NCBI GenBank assembly: GCA_944548615.1
Contig: OX155955.1
Coordinates: 15,874,818-15,938,817 of the forward strand
Origin: Micropterix aruncella
Lineage: Eukaryota; Arthropoda; Insecta; Lepidoptera; Micropterigidae
Direction of reading: 5' to 3'
DNA: 64,000 nucleotides
The position numbers and the translations under genes are program-made. How positions within the stretch are numbered: position 1 is the first letter of the stretch; every line of letters starts with the position of its first letter. Below, one piece after another: positions 20,579 through 31,479 of the stretch. Below the pieces are notes generated by a model, which was given only the letters and a program-made list of their open reading frames with translations, ran no database searches and was not told the DNA's origin.

Positions 20579-20985
20579 GAGATTACATTTTTTAGGACGA
20601 GAATATTGCTAATACGTTATATAGAGGGATCTACACTCCTACGTACCTTATAGTCCAGTCATAATAGCCATTTACTCTGCAAAAGCTGCAATTCGCTATG
20701 AACTCGTTACAGTGTTTAGAACGAGATTATTAGTCATACCCTATATAAGAGGAATCTACACTCAGGGCCGGATTTAGACTCGATGAGGCCCTAAGCTATT
20801 TGAGATACGGCGCCCTATGTGAGATATTATGCCCACAATTGCTCACTCGGACATTTTTTTTGGGCCCCCAAGAAAGTAGGGGCCTTAAGCTATCCCTTAT
20901 GTAGCTTATACATAAATCCTGGGCTATCTGCGCTTCTAAATACCTTATAGTCCAGACAAAATAGCCATTTTCTCCGCAAAATATC
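20579..20985 (+). repeat. Tandem duplication, second unit interrupted
   Basis: Unit 1 (about 20579-20700) and unit 2 (about 20715-20985) share gagggatctacact / gaggaatctacact and taccttatagtccag, then aatagccattt. In unit 2 these are separated by a hAT MITE, so unit 1 serves as the empty site. Confidence 0.7.
20763..20926. mobile_element. Small hAT-type MITE with 8-bp target duplication
   Basis: The left end cagggccggattta is imperfectly mirrored at the right end (taaatcctggg). The flanks tctacact (20755-20762) and tctgcgct (20927-20934) agree at six of eight positions, and the duplicated neighbour unit lacks the insert. Size is 164 bases and non-coding. Ends, length and 8-bp target all fit hAT. 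Confidence 0.7.
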
Positions 20986-21879
20986 GGATCGGGATTTTAC
21001 GTTTTAATAGAAATATATTCTTTGAAAAAAATTTGAAGGCTTATTAGCAAATAGGAATTAATTCATTATGAAATGCGATTGAAATAGAAAAAATCATGGA
21101 CAAATTTACATCCGAAAATTTATTCGATGCTTAAGCATTGACTAGCTTAAGTACCTAATGTTTGATTGCCTGTTTTTACTCTATAGTTGAGTCAACAATG
21201 CTTAAGCCAAGTTTGAGCAATGCTTGGAAATGTAAAACCCGTTTCTGCTCTCTTACTGAGCGTTTTTGCTAATTTTCTTGCCTGCCGTGTTTATACCGAT
21301 GTTCCGCTTTTGATTCTTTAATTTGATTTGTTCTCTTATTGTATTTGTTTTTTTATTGTATATCTGTGACAATTAATGATATTATAATGACAATTTATTC
21401 TTTACAATGACAATTTATAGAATTGACTTAGCTTCAATCGAAAAGTTAAAATGACAAAGGATAATGGCGTCTGTTTACGTTAATTACTTTTTTTTAAAAA
21501 TTGGTAGGCAATTAGTTATAAACCGGAAATTAGTTAAAAACCGGAAATTAGAGATTTGGACAAAAAAGATACCGAAGAAAATATTAAATCATGAGAATAT
21601 AGAGAAGACTAATGAATTATAAAACTTTAATGATTTATTTAGGATTATTTTAAGAATTTTTTGGAGTCGTAAAAATCCCGTCTGGCTAGAATGTGCGCCC
21701 ACCAACGGTAAACACACAGGTATTTAGTTGTGACGAATATTGAGTAACGTTTAGATGCAAATTAGAGCAATTCATATGAGCTTATACGTATGGTTATGTT
21801 TCTACCTATATAAACTATGCTATGTTTGTGGTTTTAGGTACGTCGTTGAGTTTCAGCGCAGTAGCTGCGCTTTTGAAGA
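20986..21879. other. No feature recognised
   Basis: AT-rich non-coding DNA; near-duplicate ttagttataaaccggaaa and ttagttaaaaaccggaaa words at about 21512-21548 are the only structure. Confidence 0.4.
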
Positions 21880-22200
21880 GGTGAGTCACGTGGCGGTTGG
21901 TGTAGGCACTTGCCTGGTATGGGTATGCGATGCGAATCGGGCCCAAGACGAATTTAAGCCATCAAGGGTGGCTGGGCTGGGAGGGTGGGTTTGGGAGGGG
22001 GGAGGGGTGCGACGAGGGTGAGGGGGCGGGGGGTAGGTGACGCGGAGGCGGCCAGACCAAAACAAATGTGCCACCCGCGCCGCCTGCCCAACGCGCCCAT
22101 TAACCTGTCTGGGCGGCTGGGGGGCGGAGCGGGGGGCGAGAGGCTCCCATGCCAGGGGGGCAGGGGGCGGAAGCGACTGCAACAAAAGACAAGATTAAGT
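21880..22200. other. G-rich block with quadruplex potential
   Basis: Many runs of three to six G on the plus strand, for example ggaggggggaggggtgcg near 21997 and gggcggggggtaggtg near 22024, with CpG-rich stretches. The overlapping frames are composition artefacts. Possibly regulatory; no motif supports a particular role. Confidence 0.4.
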
Positions 22201-22254
22201 ATGGGTGCGTTTCCCGGAAGACATGGCCTGCGCTTTAGCATGATAAATGAAAAA

Positions 22255-22330
22255 TGAGTTGGTCGGTTTTCAATTTATGGGTGTTCCTCAGGGTTCAAAT
22301 CTTTGCCCCCCTGACATGCCCGTTCTGTAT
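22255..22330 (+). pseudogene. Tiny non-LTR reverse transcriptase fragment
   Basis: One frame reads a GVPQGSNL segment, the conserved loop before the RT catalytic block, preceded by a suitable hydrophobic residue pattern. Homology fades after about 25 codons. Too short to assign to a clade. Confidence 0.4.
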
Positions 22331-23290
22331 CCTTATTTGTACGACTAATTATTATTGTAGGAAGGGAACGATTGCCTTTTAAATACAAAAACAGTGCAAT
22401 GAAAAATTGAAGAACCCTAATTGTAATAAACCTTACTAGTACATATAACATTGTTTTGTCTTGTTGATAAATCTTCTAGCAACAAATTTTTGATTTTGAA
22501 AATGTTCCGTTTTTATAGGAAATACAAAAATGTTACAATTATTGGTAACGCGAATCAAATGTCATCTTATGCAAAATAAGTCTCGCATTTAGAGATCTGT
22601 AGAAATGAAATAATTATTTATTTCACTTACTTATTATTCTCAATACCCATTTCAATGCTTAATGATACGGGCCATTTCAAAGGACAGGAGGTGCAAAGAC
22701 GTCACAATTGTATAAAAGGATAACTTTTTAGTAGTAAAGTCCAGCTGTGATTGAAAAAGTCTGGAATACTGATACTAAAATGACCTCTTTTTGCAATAAC
22801 TGTATCTAATATGGAAGAAAAACCTGTGTCATATGGAAGAATATCTAATATGTTATCAACTGTGTTTACTTTGATATGTAATATAAGTACAATATAAATT
22901 CGTAACTGTGTTAACACTAAGTGAAAATGTAATAAATAAAAAAAATATTGAATAAAAAAGTGCAATAAAAAACACATTTTGAACAGTGACAAAACGTTTC
23001 CTTTCTGCAGTTAGCGATGTATTTATGCCGATTATATCAGAACCTGTGGCATATGATGACTCCAGTGATGAAAAACCAAATTTAAGGTTGCGCATTTAAC
23101 CTAATTAATAAATTGTTATTATTATATAAACTGGCTTTAAAAACCATAAAATATAAATGGAAGATATGCACACTAATGAAAACCTAATCGATTTTGTCAA
23201 TAAATTAAACAATACACGATCTGAGTAAGGTAGGTACATAGTTTTAAATATATTGAAAATCCTTCGACCCAAAACTACGCTTTGATTATC
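22331..23290. other. No feature recognised
   Basis: AT-rich sequence; open frames on the minus strand are low-complexity and hydrophobic by composition. Confidence 0.4.
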
Positions 23291-23560
23291 ATATTGTGGA
23301 TTTAGCGTCCGAATGCCACGAGCTTCTCTGGAGGTCTCCGAGGAGCTCCTCTGGAGATCCGATCTTCTGATTCTTCCTATAATCCACGGCACAGCCGAGA
23401 TAGGGAAAACGGAGTCCTTTCCAGGTTCGGCACTCTTCGAGGAGGCTACCTGATGGGAGTAAAATCTTGAGTTGACTCAAGATGACAAGAGACTGACTCA
23501 AGATGACGAGCAGGTCATAATGGCCCAAACTGCACGGAACCGTTAGCTGCCAAGGCCATT
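23291..23560. repeat. Dispersed repeat family Z fragment
   Basis: Shares cctttccaggtt, the cttcgagg / cttcgatg segment, ggctacctgatgggag and the caggtcataatggccc region with 36720-36880. Non-coding. Confidence 0.5.
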
Positions 23561-23869
23561 CATCAATAAAATTAACAGCCTGTAAAATCTGATGATACTG
23601 AACAGTAGATTTGACCGCACAGAAAATCTACAATGAAGCCACTTAGCGCTCTAAGCACACCTGCGTGTCACCTTGATGTTTTAACGCATCGTTGCATGAC
23701 TATAATATTCTTCGTTGTCTTATCCCTAAGATTCTGAATCCGATGCATATACTATCAAAATCCGAAGGCATATAGAAAATATCCCGTGATCCCCAACATA
23801 ATATTTACATTGCAATAAATTATCGCGTACTTAAAATATATTTATGTTAAAAGGACTCCCTTTACTCAG

Positions 23870-23945
23870 ACTGTATACAACGGCTTTCGGGTGTTTAAAC
23901 AACGGCTGTCGGGTGTTTCAACAATGGCTGTTGGGTGTTTGTGAC
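23870..23945 (+). repeat. Three tandem ~22-bp units
   Basis: caacggctttcgggtgttt, caacggctgtcgggtgttt and caatggctgttgggtgttt follow one another. Confidence 0.8.
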
Positions 23946-25214
23946 GCGAATAATTAATATCCGGAGAATACTGAATAAAAACGTTACAAAAAAAAACTGC
24001 GTTTGTATGGATAGTTGGCCGTGATGAGACCTCTTTTGTTTTACAACACTTATATTATATTAATATAGACATTTACTATAGGTTTTTCAAAGTGATAATA
24101 GAAAATATTTATCAATCTGCTAAGCACACAAAATAATTTGTAAATCTGGTAATTTCTCTTCAAAATCTGAAACTTCCTGAATCTGTGTCCATATTGACAA
24201 CTCTACTTTACATACGTATCTAGAGTTGAGAAATCTAAAAAAAAGTCGCTATGTATCACTTCACACAGATTCGATTTTACGCCCATAAGAACGATTGTGA
24301 ATGCTTTGTATCAAATGGCTTGGGGCCTTCAGTTAACCGTGCGTTAAAATCTCCGACGGCAGTTTCGTGAGTCTGATCCGCTTTCTTGTACTTACTTAAA
24401 AATTTATAGCTATAGTTTTGAGCGTCTGTTTTCAAAAAAACGTAGATTGGCTCTATTGGGTCCAATTGCGTTTCTTCGGCGGTTTAAAATAAAGTAAAAA
24501 AATGCGGTAAATTTATTACGAAATTCGTAATAAAAACTTTGTCACATTGGTATTGCTATTCATCTGTTAGATGTTGGTGCTACTGTGTTTAATGCATTTT
24601 GTATTAATTTTTTTTCAGTCTCGCAGATACGCTATTCCGTTTCTCAAAATTTGACAGTTGGCCGAATAACAACCGGCTTGAATGTGACAATTTTAAAACG
24701 TGCGTTTTCGGTGCGACTTAGTGGGTGACGCTTGTGTTTTATGTAAGAATTGGCCGATTTGCTGTTACTGCTGAAATGTATCCGTATGTTGGGATTTTAC
24801 AAAGGAAATCGAATGAATAACGACAACTGTACACTTTTCGATTTCGAACAAAATTCGTCTTCCATCATAACCTGTAAATTATATGTTGTCTTTTAGTACG
24901 AGAATGGGGTTAGAACACCGCCACATCAGATATCATTGGGAACAAAAGAAATGCCAAACAAACCTGCTGCTGATTCAGAGCGCCGATTTTGACGTTTAGA
25001 AAAACCGGTGTTGCCAGCTTTTTAGTACATTACCAACGACACAGAATGAAGTCGCAGATTTTGTTACGTGTTAAATTTGATAGAAACGCGATAGCTATTA
25101 TTTTATTGCACGCACTAATCCTACTTCTTTTTAAAGCGACTTAATTTTAACTCACTCTACTATACAACGCCTTGATCACCAATTGCGAATAAGCATTTTT
25201 TTTAAAATATCCCA
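23946..25214. other. No feature recognised
   Basis: AT-rich DNA. A half-match to the MITE F end (caattgcgtttcttcg near 24465) may be a remnant. Confidence 0.35.
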
Positions 25215-25290
25215 CTACAGTTCCTTGTCATATTATTAGACATACATTGCATTTCAGTGCTAATTTCCACTTTTCAATGTCTGGAAATTT
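25215..25290 (-). mobile_element. Terminal fragment of a Tc1/mariner-like repeat, copy 1
   Basis: Its reverse complement contains ttgaaaagtggaaatt, actgaaatg and tctaataatatgacaaggaa, matching 43945-44010. The same end also appears at 27172. TA precedes the presumed terminus. No partner end found. Confidence 0.45.
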
Positions 25291-25787
25291 ACAAATAATG
25301 TTTCTTTTTAAGTGTTTAGTATTATTAATTGAATTATCTTTTCATGTAAGTAAATGATAAAATCAATTATCCACAAAATTTTTAAGGAACGGATTTTACC
25401 GCATGAAATAAGAAAATACGATTATTTGCGTACGAATTACATTTGAGCTAAGATTATTTTTACAACGATTAAGGTTATCTAGTTAATATTAACTTTGGAT
25501 ATGTATACACTTCGCTAAATCTGTGAATCGCTAAATCTGAATTTTGGCATACAGAAACATTTTTGCAGAAGTAGCAGAAATAGGATTTTTTAGTTTTTAA
25601 GTATATTAATGCAGTTTTAAGTCATTATTTTAAACTTAAACGTTATAAACGACTCTTCTCCAGGGTTTGGCAGTAGTAAAATTGCTAAGTTATCTTTAAA
25701 ATAAAAAAACAAAATGTTTTTTGAAGTAAAATTTTATTTCAATACTGATAATACACTAACTATACTAATTATATAACTGATATACTA
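25291..25787. other. No feature recognised
   Basis: AT-rich spacer upstream of the mariner element. Confidence 0.4.
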
Positions 25788-27098
25788 AGGATGTTTCCAA
25801 AGTTCTGGGAATTTAGCTATATTTTTATTAGTTTGTTAATTTTCGTCAATATTACAATGCAGTTTTTCAACATAATCTCCATTTAACTGAATACATTTAT
25901 CCCAACGATAAACTAATTTTTTAAGCCGTCCTCCAATAACTTTTTCGGTGTCTCCTCAATCCACTTATTTATGGCACGTTTTACGTCAGTTAAACTTTCA
26001 AATCGAACAGCCCGTAAGGGTTTTTTCAAATCTGGAAACAGGTGATAATCACTGGGTGCAAGATCCAGGGAATAAGGTGGGTGTGGAAGCAATTCCCATC
26101 GTAAATCGTAAAACATCCTTCGTTTTTCTTGCAGTGTGTGGTCTTGCATTATCCTGATGCAATAACGGACGCTTATGCAACTTTCCAGGCCGATTTTTGA
26201 CAAGTGCCTGTCGCAGTGGTCCGGATAATAAATTCGAATAATATTCTGCGTTAATTGTAATACCTTTCGACAGATAATCCTTAAAAATAATTCCTTCGCA
26301 ATCCCAGAATACAGTAAGCATTACCTTTCCAACAGACGGAACTGCACGCGCCTTAAGTGCAGGCCCTTCTTCAGATTTGCGCCATTCTTTGGATTGACTA
26401 TTGGTCTCAGGATTGAAATATGTAATCCACGTTTCGTCAGTGGTCATTATTCGTTGCCAAAATACATCACCGTAACGGGCTAACAGCTCTTGAAGTTGAC
26501 GACAAGTATCAGACCTATTGAGTTTCTGGTCTGGTCCCAACAGCCTTCGTACCCAGCGAGCCGAAACCTTGCTAACGCCCAAACAATCATGCAAGATGTC
26601 ATGGACTTGTCGTGTACCTATCCCTAGGTACACACTAATTTGACGAATAGTCATTCGCCTGTCCTCTTTCAATAGGTCTTCGACGGCAGTAATGTTTCTT
26701 TCATTTACCGACGTGCTTGGGGGCTCACTGCGTGGATCGTCTTCTAGTGATGTTCTACCGGTTTTAATACGATCGATCCACCGATAAACAGTATTTTGGG
26801 ATTCTGCGGACTCACCAAATACTCCTTGCAGACGGTGAATAAATTCTGATGTTTTCACACCTTCTTTCCACAAAAAGAAAATTATTGCTCTTTGAGATTT
26901 TGCTACGTCTTCCATGGTTACAAAAACAGTGTTATGAAAACGCGTCTATAACAGTCGAACACCTAAATTAGGCTGAACAATGTTGCACTAGATAGTTGCA
27001 TAAACATGTCAAGACTTGTCTGGCACCAATAACATTGCCTATAAGTTCTGCGTAATTTAATTATAGCACAATTCCCAGAACTTTGGAAACATCCCTCG
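25788..27098 (-). mobile_element. Complete mariner element
   Basis: 1,311 bases with inverted ends of about 24 bases: ggatgtttccaaagttctgg at the left and its complement at the right (27071-27094). TA flanks both ends (25786-25787, 27099-27100). The left tip has lost a few bases relative to the right (cgagggatg against aggatg). One transposase gene on the minus strand fills most of it. Confidence 0.93.
25913..26915 (-). pseudogene. Mariner transposase (D,D34D), single frameshift
   Basis: The transposase cuts and pastes the element at TA sites. The first frame (26915-26049) gives the paired helix-turn-helix region (NTVYRWIDRIKTGRTSLEDD at 41-60), WVRRLLGPDQK near 121, the first catalytic aspartate in MTTDETW (D160) and the second in HQDNARPH (D255). 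A frameshift near 26105-26118 moves the rest into a second frame (26203-25913) with YSLDLAPSDYHLF, where the third aspartate falls 34 residues after the second, the classic mariner spacing. It ends at a stop at 25913. Total length is about 330-345 residues, normal for the family. Apart from this shift the copy looks intact, so it is relatively young but inactive. Confidence 0.92.
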
Positions 27099-27171
27099 TA
27101 GAATGTTAAATTATGTTTTTGACAAATTTACAGAAACTTCAAAATGATCACTGTTCAAATATTATAACCTA

Positions 27172-27215
27172 TTGAAAAGTGTAATAATATGGCAATGGAC
27201 TGCAATTTATTGCAT
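27172..27215 (+). mobile_element. Tc1/mariner-like repeat terminal fragment, copy 2
   Basis: gaaaagtgtaataatatggc and aatggactgcaa match part of the end at 43945-44010, shortened by a small internal deletion. Confidence 0.35.
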
Positions 27216-27921
27216 TTCTCAACGTCTTAAACGCATCTGTTCTTAAATCTGAAAATCAGATTTACTTTTAAAATATAATTAATTTGCTTTATTTATTCAT
27301 GAAAATGTAAAACAATTATTTAAACACAATGATTCTGCGTCACTCCTAGCTAGGCAGAGACTATTCCGAAATAGACATTAATTTTATACGATAGCAATAT
27401 TAAATGTAATTTTATGAAAAAATGATTTACGATAATATGTTTGGAAACCGTTATCGTAAAACAAAAGTTGTGCGGGTCAGTTCCGACGCGCTCCTGGAGT
27501 CTAAAAGCGATTGTCATTGAATATACCATAGGCAAAGGGGAATCACTTATTTACTTAAATTCATATAAAATTACTTGCTTACTTGATTGATTGATTAATT
27601 GGTTGAAATTATATTACTACGTAACGGAAAGCTACTTAATTTTGAAATATACTGCTTATATGGTGGTACCATTAATTCTTTCATAAAGACATAACTCTTT
27701 TTGTTAACGCTAGATTTTAGTACCCATCAAATGGTCGTACCGAGGGCTTTAAATAAAATCGATTCTTAAGGAGTAATCCCCAAAAAACAAAAAGTAAATA
27801 ATCATTAACAAATTAAAATAATCATAAAATAATAGAAGTAGTAATCAATAGTTATATAATAAATCCAAATAAAAAATATTTTGTAACAGATATAAAAATC
27901 TTAATTCACTCTTGTATACAT
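27216..27921. other. No feature recognised
   Basis: AT-rich non-coding DNA up to the SINE. Confidence 0.4.
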
Positions 27922-28115
27922 ATCCCCGGCCCGGTGGCATAGTGGTTAGGTCGCCTGATCTTACATTGTAAGGTCCCGGGTTCGATTCCCGGCTGGGTCA
28001 CCATTTTCCGTTGGGATTATATTAACGGAATTGCATTTCAACTCTTCATAGTAGGGTTGGTTGTAAGAGATTGTCGAATGACAATAAACCCGCCCAATAT
28101 GAAATTTTACACGAG
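27922..28115 (+). mobile_element. tRNA-derived SINE, nearly complete copy
   Basis: The head has RNA polymerase III promoter boxes: A box tggcatagtggttag (27934-27948) and B box gggttcgattccc (27978-27990) inside a perfect T-arm. The anticodon arm is abnormal with an oversized loop, so it is not a working tRNA. The shared tail includes ttcatagtagggttggttgt and ataaacccgccca. Relatives are at 30911, 34146 (minus), 45025 and 53603. This copy lacks an internal block with the aataacaagacacac segment that the 53603 copy has. Such elements are moved by a LINE partner not identifiable here. Confidence 0.85.
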
Positions 28116-28269
28116 CAGAAACAAACATATAGGTAAATTATATTGTCAGAGATGTGAAGGTGAGCATTTCGTTATTTCAACATTTCGCTATTTTTTTTCG
28201 ATACGATACATCACGGTGATACTTTTAATCTAGCATAGATGCTAGATCCTTTCTTTACACTTTCCTTAA

Positions 28270-28570
28270 ATCAGTGTTTAGTTAGGTGCTCGCGTCTGCC
28301 GGCGTTTCGAAATTTTAATTAAGCAGCGGCCGGCCATTTCGTTCGCGTCAACGAACGCCCTGCGAAAATATTAAAAAGTTTATTTAAGAACTACGTCCCT
28401 TCAGCCCCGTTTCCCCGCAGCCCCACGCCGTAAACTCGGCGGGATTATTAACTTCATGCGTCTTTGGGCTTTGCATTTATTACGACGCTTGCACTTTGCA
28501 CCGGCTGTCGGCGTATTTCACTTCATAACGCTCTTCAAATTATTCTTACAGTCAAGCAATATGGCTGCAC
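28270..28570. promoter_or_regulatory. Candidate unique regulatory block
   Basis: A stretch of balanced, complex, non-repetitive sequence among AT-rich repeats, without a long frame. It holds homeodomain-like words (ttttaattaag, tttattacg), a ggccggccattt segment and ccgtaaactcggcggg. It does not match other parts of the window. Such islands in insect intergenic DNA are often conserved enhancers, but only cross-species alignment could show that. Confidence 0.3.
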
Positions 28571-28879
28571 GAAATCATTTTATATTAGATTTATATAAGT
28601 AGATGTGGTGTGTAATGACTGTATTCCATGATGGCTGCTGTTGGTTTCTCTTGGGCTATACTCCCTCTTGAAGTGGTATGCATCACAGAAGTCAACGATA
28701 CTCTTTGTTTTTAACAGCCCGAAGCTTAATGAGATTACAAAGCCGGACCTTTACCCGCTACCAAGCATTAGAAAGGATAATCCGATATATGAAAACCGAT
28801 ATTTATTTACGTAGCAGTAACATTTGACTCTCCGGTATTTATTTACTTAGCAGTCCATTTAAATATTTTATATTTTAAT

Positions 28880-29154
28880 GGGATCGATTGCGTTTCTTCG
28901 TAAACTAAAATCGGAAATTAGTCCGTGTGAACGAGACAAGGCAATACGCTAGAGCGGAATGTAAGATGACCGGTTGTCACTTTTTCGATTTTAAACTGCA
29001 CGCCAAGGTCAAAGTATCTGAATCTTACGCCGCACGAAATATGCTCGAATTTATTCGGACGAGTATAAGTTCGACAGGTAGTATTTATCGACGATTGCTC
29101 GTTTCATAATCCGCTCTAATCCGCGCTTAGTTCACAAAGAAAGGCAATCGGGCC
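28880..29154. mobile_element. MITE F, copy 1
   Basis: The left end gggatcgattgcgtttcttc is mirrored at the right by ttcacaaagaaaggcaatcg. TAAT lies on both sides (28876-28879, 29155-29158). It matches 48324-48622 over its length, including gtgtgaacgagaca and ttattcggacgagtataag. No transposase. Superfamily not settled. Confidence 0.75.
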
Positions 29155-29261
29155 TAATGTCAACATAAACTATTCCGATTTTAATATTTTTTTGACTCTT
29201 GCTTTCCCGGCCCACTAACCGACCAAGGCACCAACCACCAACCGACCGACCGATAGGGAAA

Positions 29262-29823
29262 GTATTGTGAACGTATATTTTTTTAGACGATAACGGATAT
29301 ATCTATTTTGAGCCCTCTCGAAACGATTAAATTTATTTCCAGACTGAAGTCTCCCTGTGTGTTTGTGTGCCTGTGTGTATGTATTTCTCCACAATAGCGA
29401 CCAAGCGCTCAAACCGGTTAGGCTGAAGTTTGGTGTATAGGCATAATTTGGTCATGGCAAGAGTTAATAAGAAAGATTGTGGTTAAAATCGGCCCACTAG
29501 GGGGGAGGGGGGACTAGTCATGTATCATCCTCGAAATATTGGACGTAGAGAGTTGAAATTTGGTATACAGATGCGTCGTTGGACCGAAGTCACATTGTAA
29601 AATTGGTTGGAATATCACATACGATCTGAGGCAATCAAACATTTTAATTTGAGCCCGACGCACGTTCGAAATTTCAAATCTTCATTGCGTTTTATTGCTC
29701 ATTCGAAATTGGTATATTTAACGGCGAATTTTACGGCGACGCGCGTTTGCAGTTCGGTTTTTAAATTAAATAAAATGACGTCCTTGGCTAATTGCCGGAA
29801 ACTCTTGGGGTGACACAACTGAT
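29262..29823 (+). repeat. Dispersed repeat family A, copy 2
   Basis: Starts gtattgtgaacg, continues with atattttgagccc / attttgagccctctcg and ggcataatttggtcatggca, and ends with tgccggaaactcttggggtg. Same order as copy 1, but shorter. Confidence 0.65.
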
Positions 29824-30459
29824 TATTAAAATGTTTACAGTTATTTTGACCTTGACTATCCTGAATATATTTATTGATATTTTTTTTGTGTTTTAGCGAG
29901 TAGGTTTTTTTGATGATTTATTGAGCAGTGGTGGTAATACAAAAAGTTTTCATTGTTGTCATTCCTATAAATTTCTAAATGTTGTCATTGCGGTTATGCA
30001 CTCTCCATACAAAATATAACATGATGTATCTATTTGTCTGTAAATAGTTTTATTTTTACGTATTTAACAAGTGGTATAATTCTAGATTTTATAAATAAAC
30101 ATATTTTTGTAGTTGGAATAAAATATTGCATATTCTATGGGCAATTTTAATGTTGTAAATCGATATATTATAAAACGATAAATTATTTTGAACCTTAAAT
30201 TATCATAGCGTGAAGCTTGGTTTTTCCCAAAATTTAGTTCATTTGTTTTATGTTTAATTCCAGTGACCTTTTTGTAGTGTAGTAAAATCTCCAGACTATT
30301 TGTTGTGAGAATTACGTACAACACTCCAAAGAACAAAATATACAAGAAAGTCTATTTTATGGTTATAAATTACTTCAACGATTTTATATAAATTTTGTAC
30401 GAATATCGTTCTGAAAATTCTTTAAAGTGGTTATATCGAAAATAATTTTTTGTCTATTT
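29824..30459. other. No feature recognised
   Basis: AT-rich sequence preceding a primer-binding-site-like motif; if that motif is real, the last few hundred bases could be a decayed LTR, but no TG...CA border is visible. Confidence 0.3.
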
Positions 30460-30477
30460 TGGTGCCCAACGTGGGGC
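30460..30477 (+). other. Lysine-tRNA-type primer binding site of a lost LTR element
   Basis: tggtgcccaacgtggggc differs by one base from the lysine-tRNA primer site used by many retroelements (tggcgcccaacgtggggc). It differs from the site in the full element at 7363, so it is from another family. Confidence 0.6.
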
Positions 30478-30910
30478 TACCGGCGCTATAGCAACTAAGC
30501 CCACTGCAAGTGACAGCTATAGGAAGAGCGTTGCAAGTATAGGGAAGCAGACGGCAAGTGCGAGTCTGCTTTTACGGTTAAGTGGCGATTTCTAATTAAG
30601 CGAAGGCAGCTCTTGCGGCTCTTAGCCGAAGGACTCAATTCCCATCGCGAGGCAAAGGAAGCTCCTCGCCGACCGCAGACTGGGAGCCGTGTTCGGCAGC
30701 CAGTGCCTCGCCGCGATACCTTTATTGCACAAGTCCGCCCGTGCTCTATCCAAAATTCAAACCTCCTAATACCTACAAGGCTTCAACGCAAAACCACCAG
30801 TAGAGGCCGATCGATGCTAGAGGATAAGTCTATCGATACTGATTTAGACCTGAAACTGAACAAGTCTTGTTGCCCGGTAGCAGGGTTAAGTTGCTTGATA
30901 ATAAATAGTA
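30478..30910 (+). other. Possible leader of the lost LTR element
   Basis: More GC-rich than its surroundings. A 148-residue frame starts at 30613 but runs into the SINE at 30911 and has no gag-like motif, so I do not call a protein. Confidence 0.3.
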
Positions 30911-31083
30911 AGAATTCGGGTTCGATTCCCGGCTGTTTCACCATTTTCCGCTATGATAAAAGTAACAGAAATCTATTTAATTTCTGTCGATTGAATGCAA
31001 TAACACGACACAAATTTACACACATGTTACACAACGACAAGCATATAAACAATTCATAGTAGGGTTGGTTGTAAGAGATTGTT
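30911..31083 (+). mobile_element. tRNA-derived SINE, 5'-truncated
   Basis: Begins just before the B box (30918-30930) and keeps the tail with gcaataacacgaca and ttcatagtagggttggttgt. It is cut at 31083 by a Penelope-like inverted repeat; the expected ataaacccgcc segment of the SINE reappears after it near 31340, so the PLE structure inserted into the SINE. Confidence 0.75.
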
Positions 31084-31298
31084 GTATTATAAATAAGATA
31101 AAAAACGATATAACCGCGTGAAATTTGTAACCCCCGACGTTTCGGCGACGTTGCAGCCGTCGTTGTCTAGGGTAGACTGAAAGAGCTGTGGCTCAGCTCT
31201 TTCACTCTACCCTAAAAAAAGTTGGCTGCAACGTCGCCGTAACGTCGGGTGTTACAAACTTCACGCGATAAATTCATTTTTAATCTTATTTATAATGT
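31084..31298. repeat. Penelope-like terminal sequences as a long hairpin
   Basis: The arms (about 31084-31192 and 31194-31298) pair over roughly 100 bases: ccgacgtttcggcgacgttg on the left with caacgtcgccgtaacgtcgg on the right, closing at gaaagagctg / cagctctttc. This is the clearest of four such structures. It lies within a SINE. Confidence 0.75.
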
Positions 31299-31479
31299 CA
31301 GAAAATCGCGATAGTCTCCGATTTCAGATTGTTGTATGATTATAAACCCGCCGATCGTGAAATACTCGCGAGTATTCGCTATATCGCCATAGTTTATTGC
31401 TCTACGAGGGTGGGTAGAAAAATCGCGGCATAACCAAGAAAAGAAATACTTTTATTTTAGATTTTTTTTTTATTTTCCA

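Noticed and set aside
20296..20595. Overlapping 80-94 residue frames in a CpG-rich island
   Set aside because: Frames in several phases on both strands come from GC content; arginine, alanine and proline dominate and no domain is visible.
21886..22257. Proline- and glycine-rich frames on both strands
   Set aside because: Same explanation: G-rich composition. No conserved residue pattern or start context.
27934..27998. Functional tRNA gene
   Set aside because: The promoter boxes and T-arm are good, but the anticodon arm has an oversized loop and the same head with the same tail recurs elsewhere, so it is a SINE head.
30613..31059. 148-residue protein
   Set aside because: Its second half is antisense-neutral SINE sequence and the first half has no gag motif.
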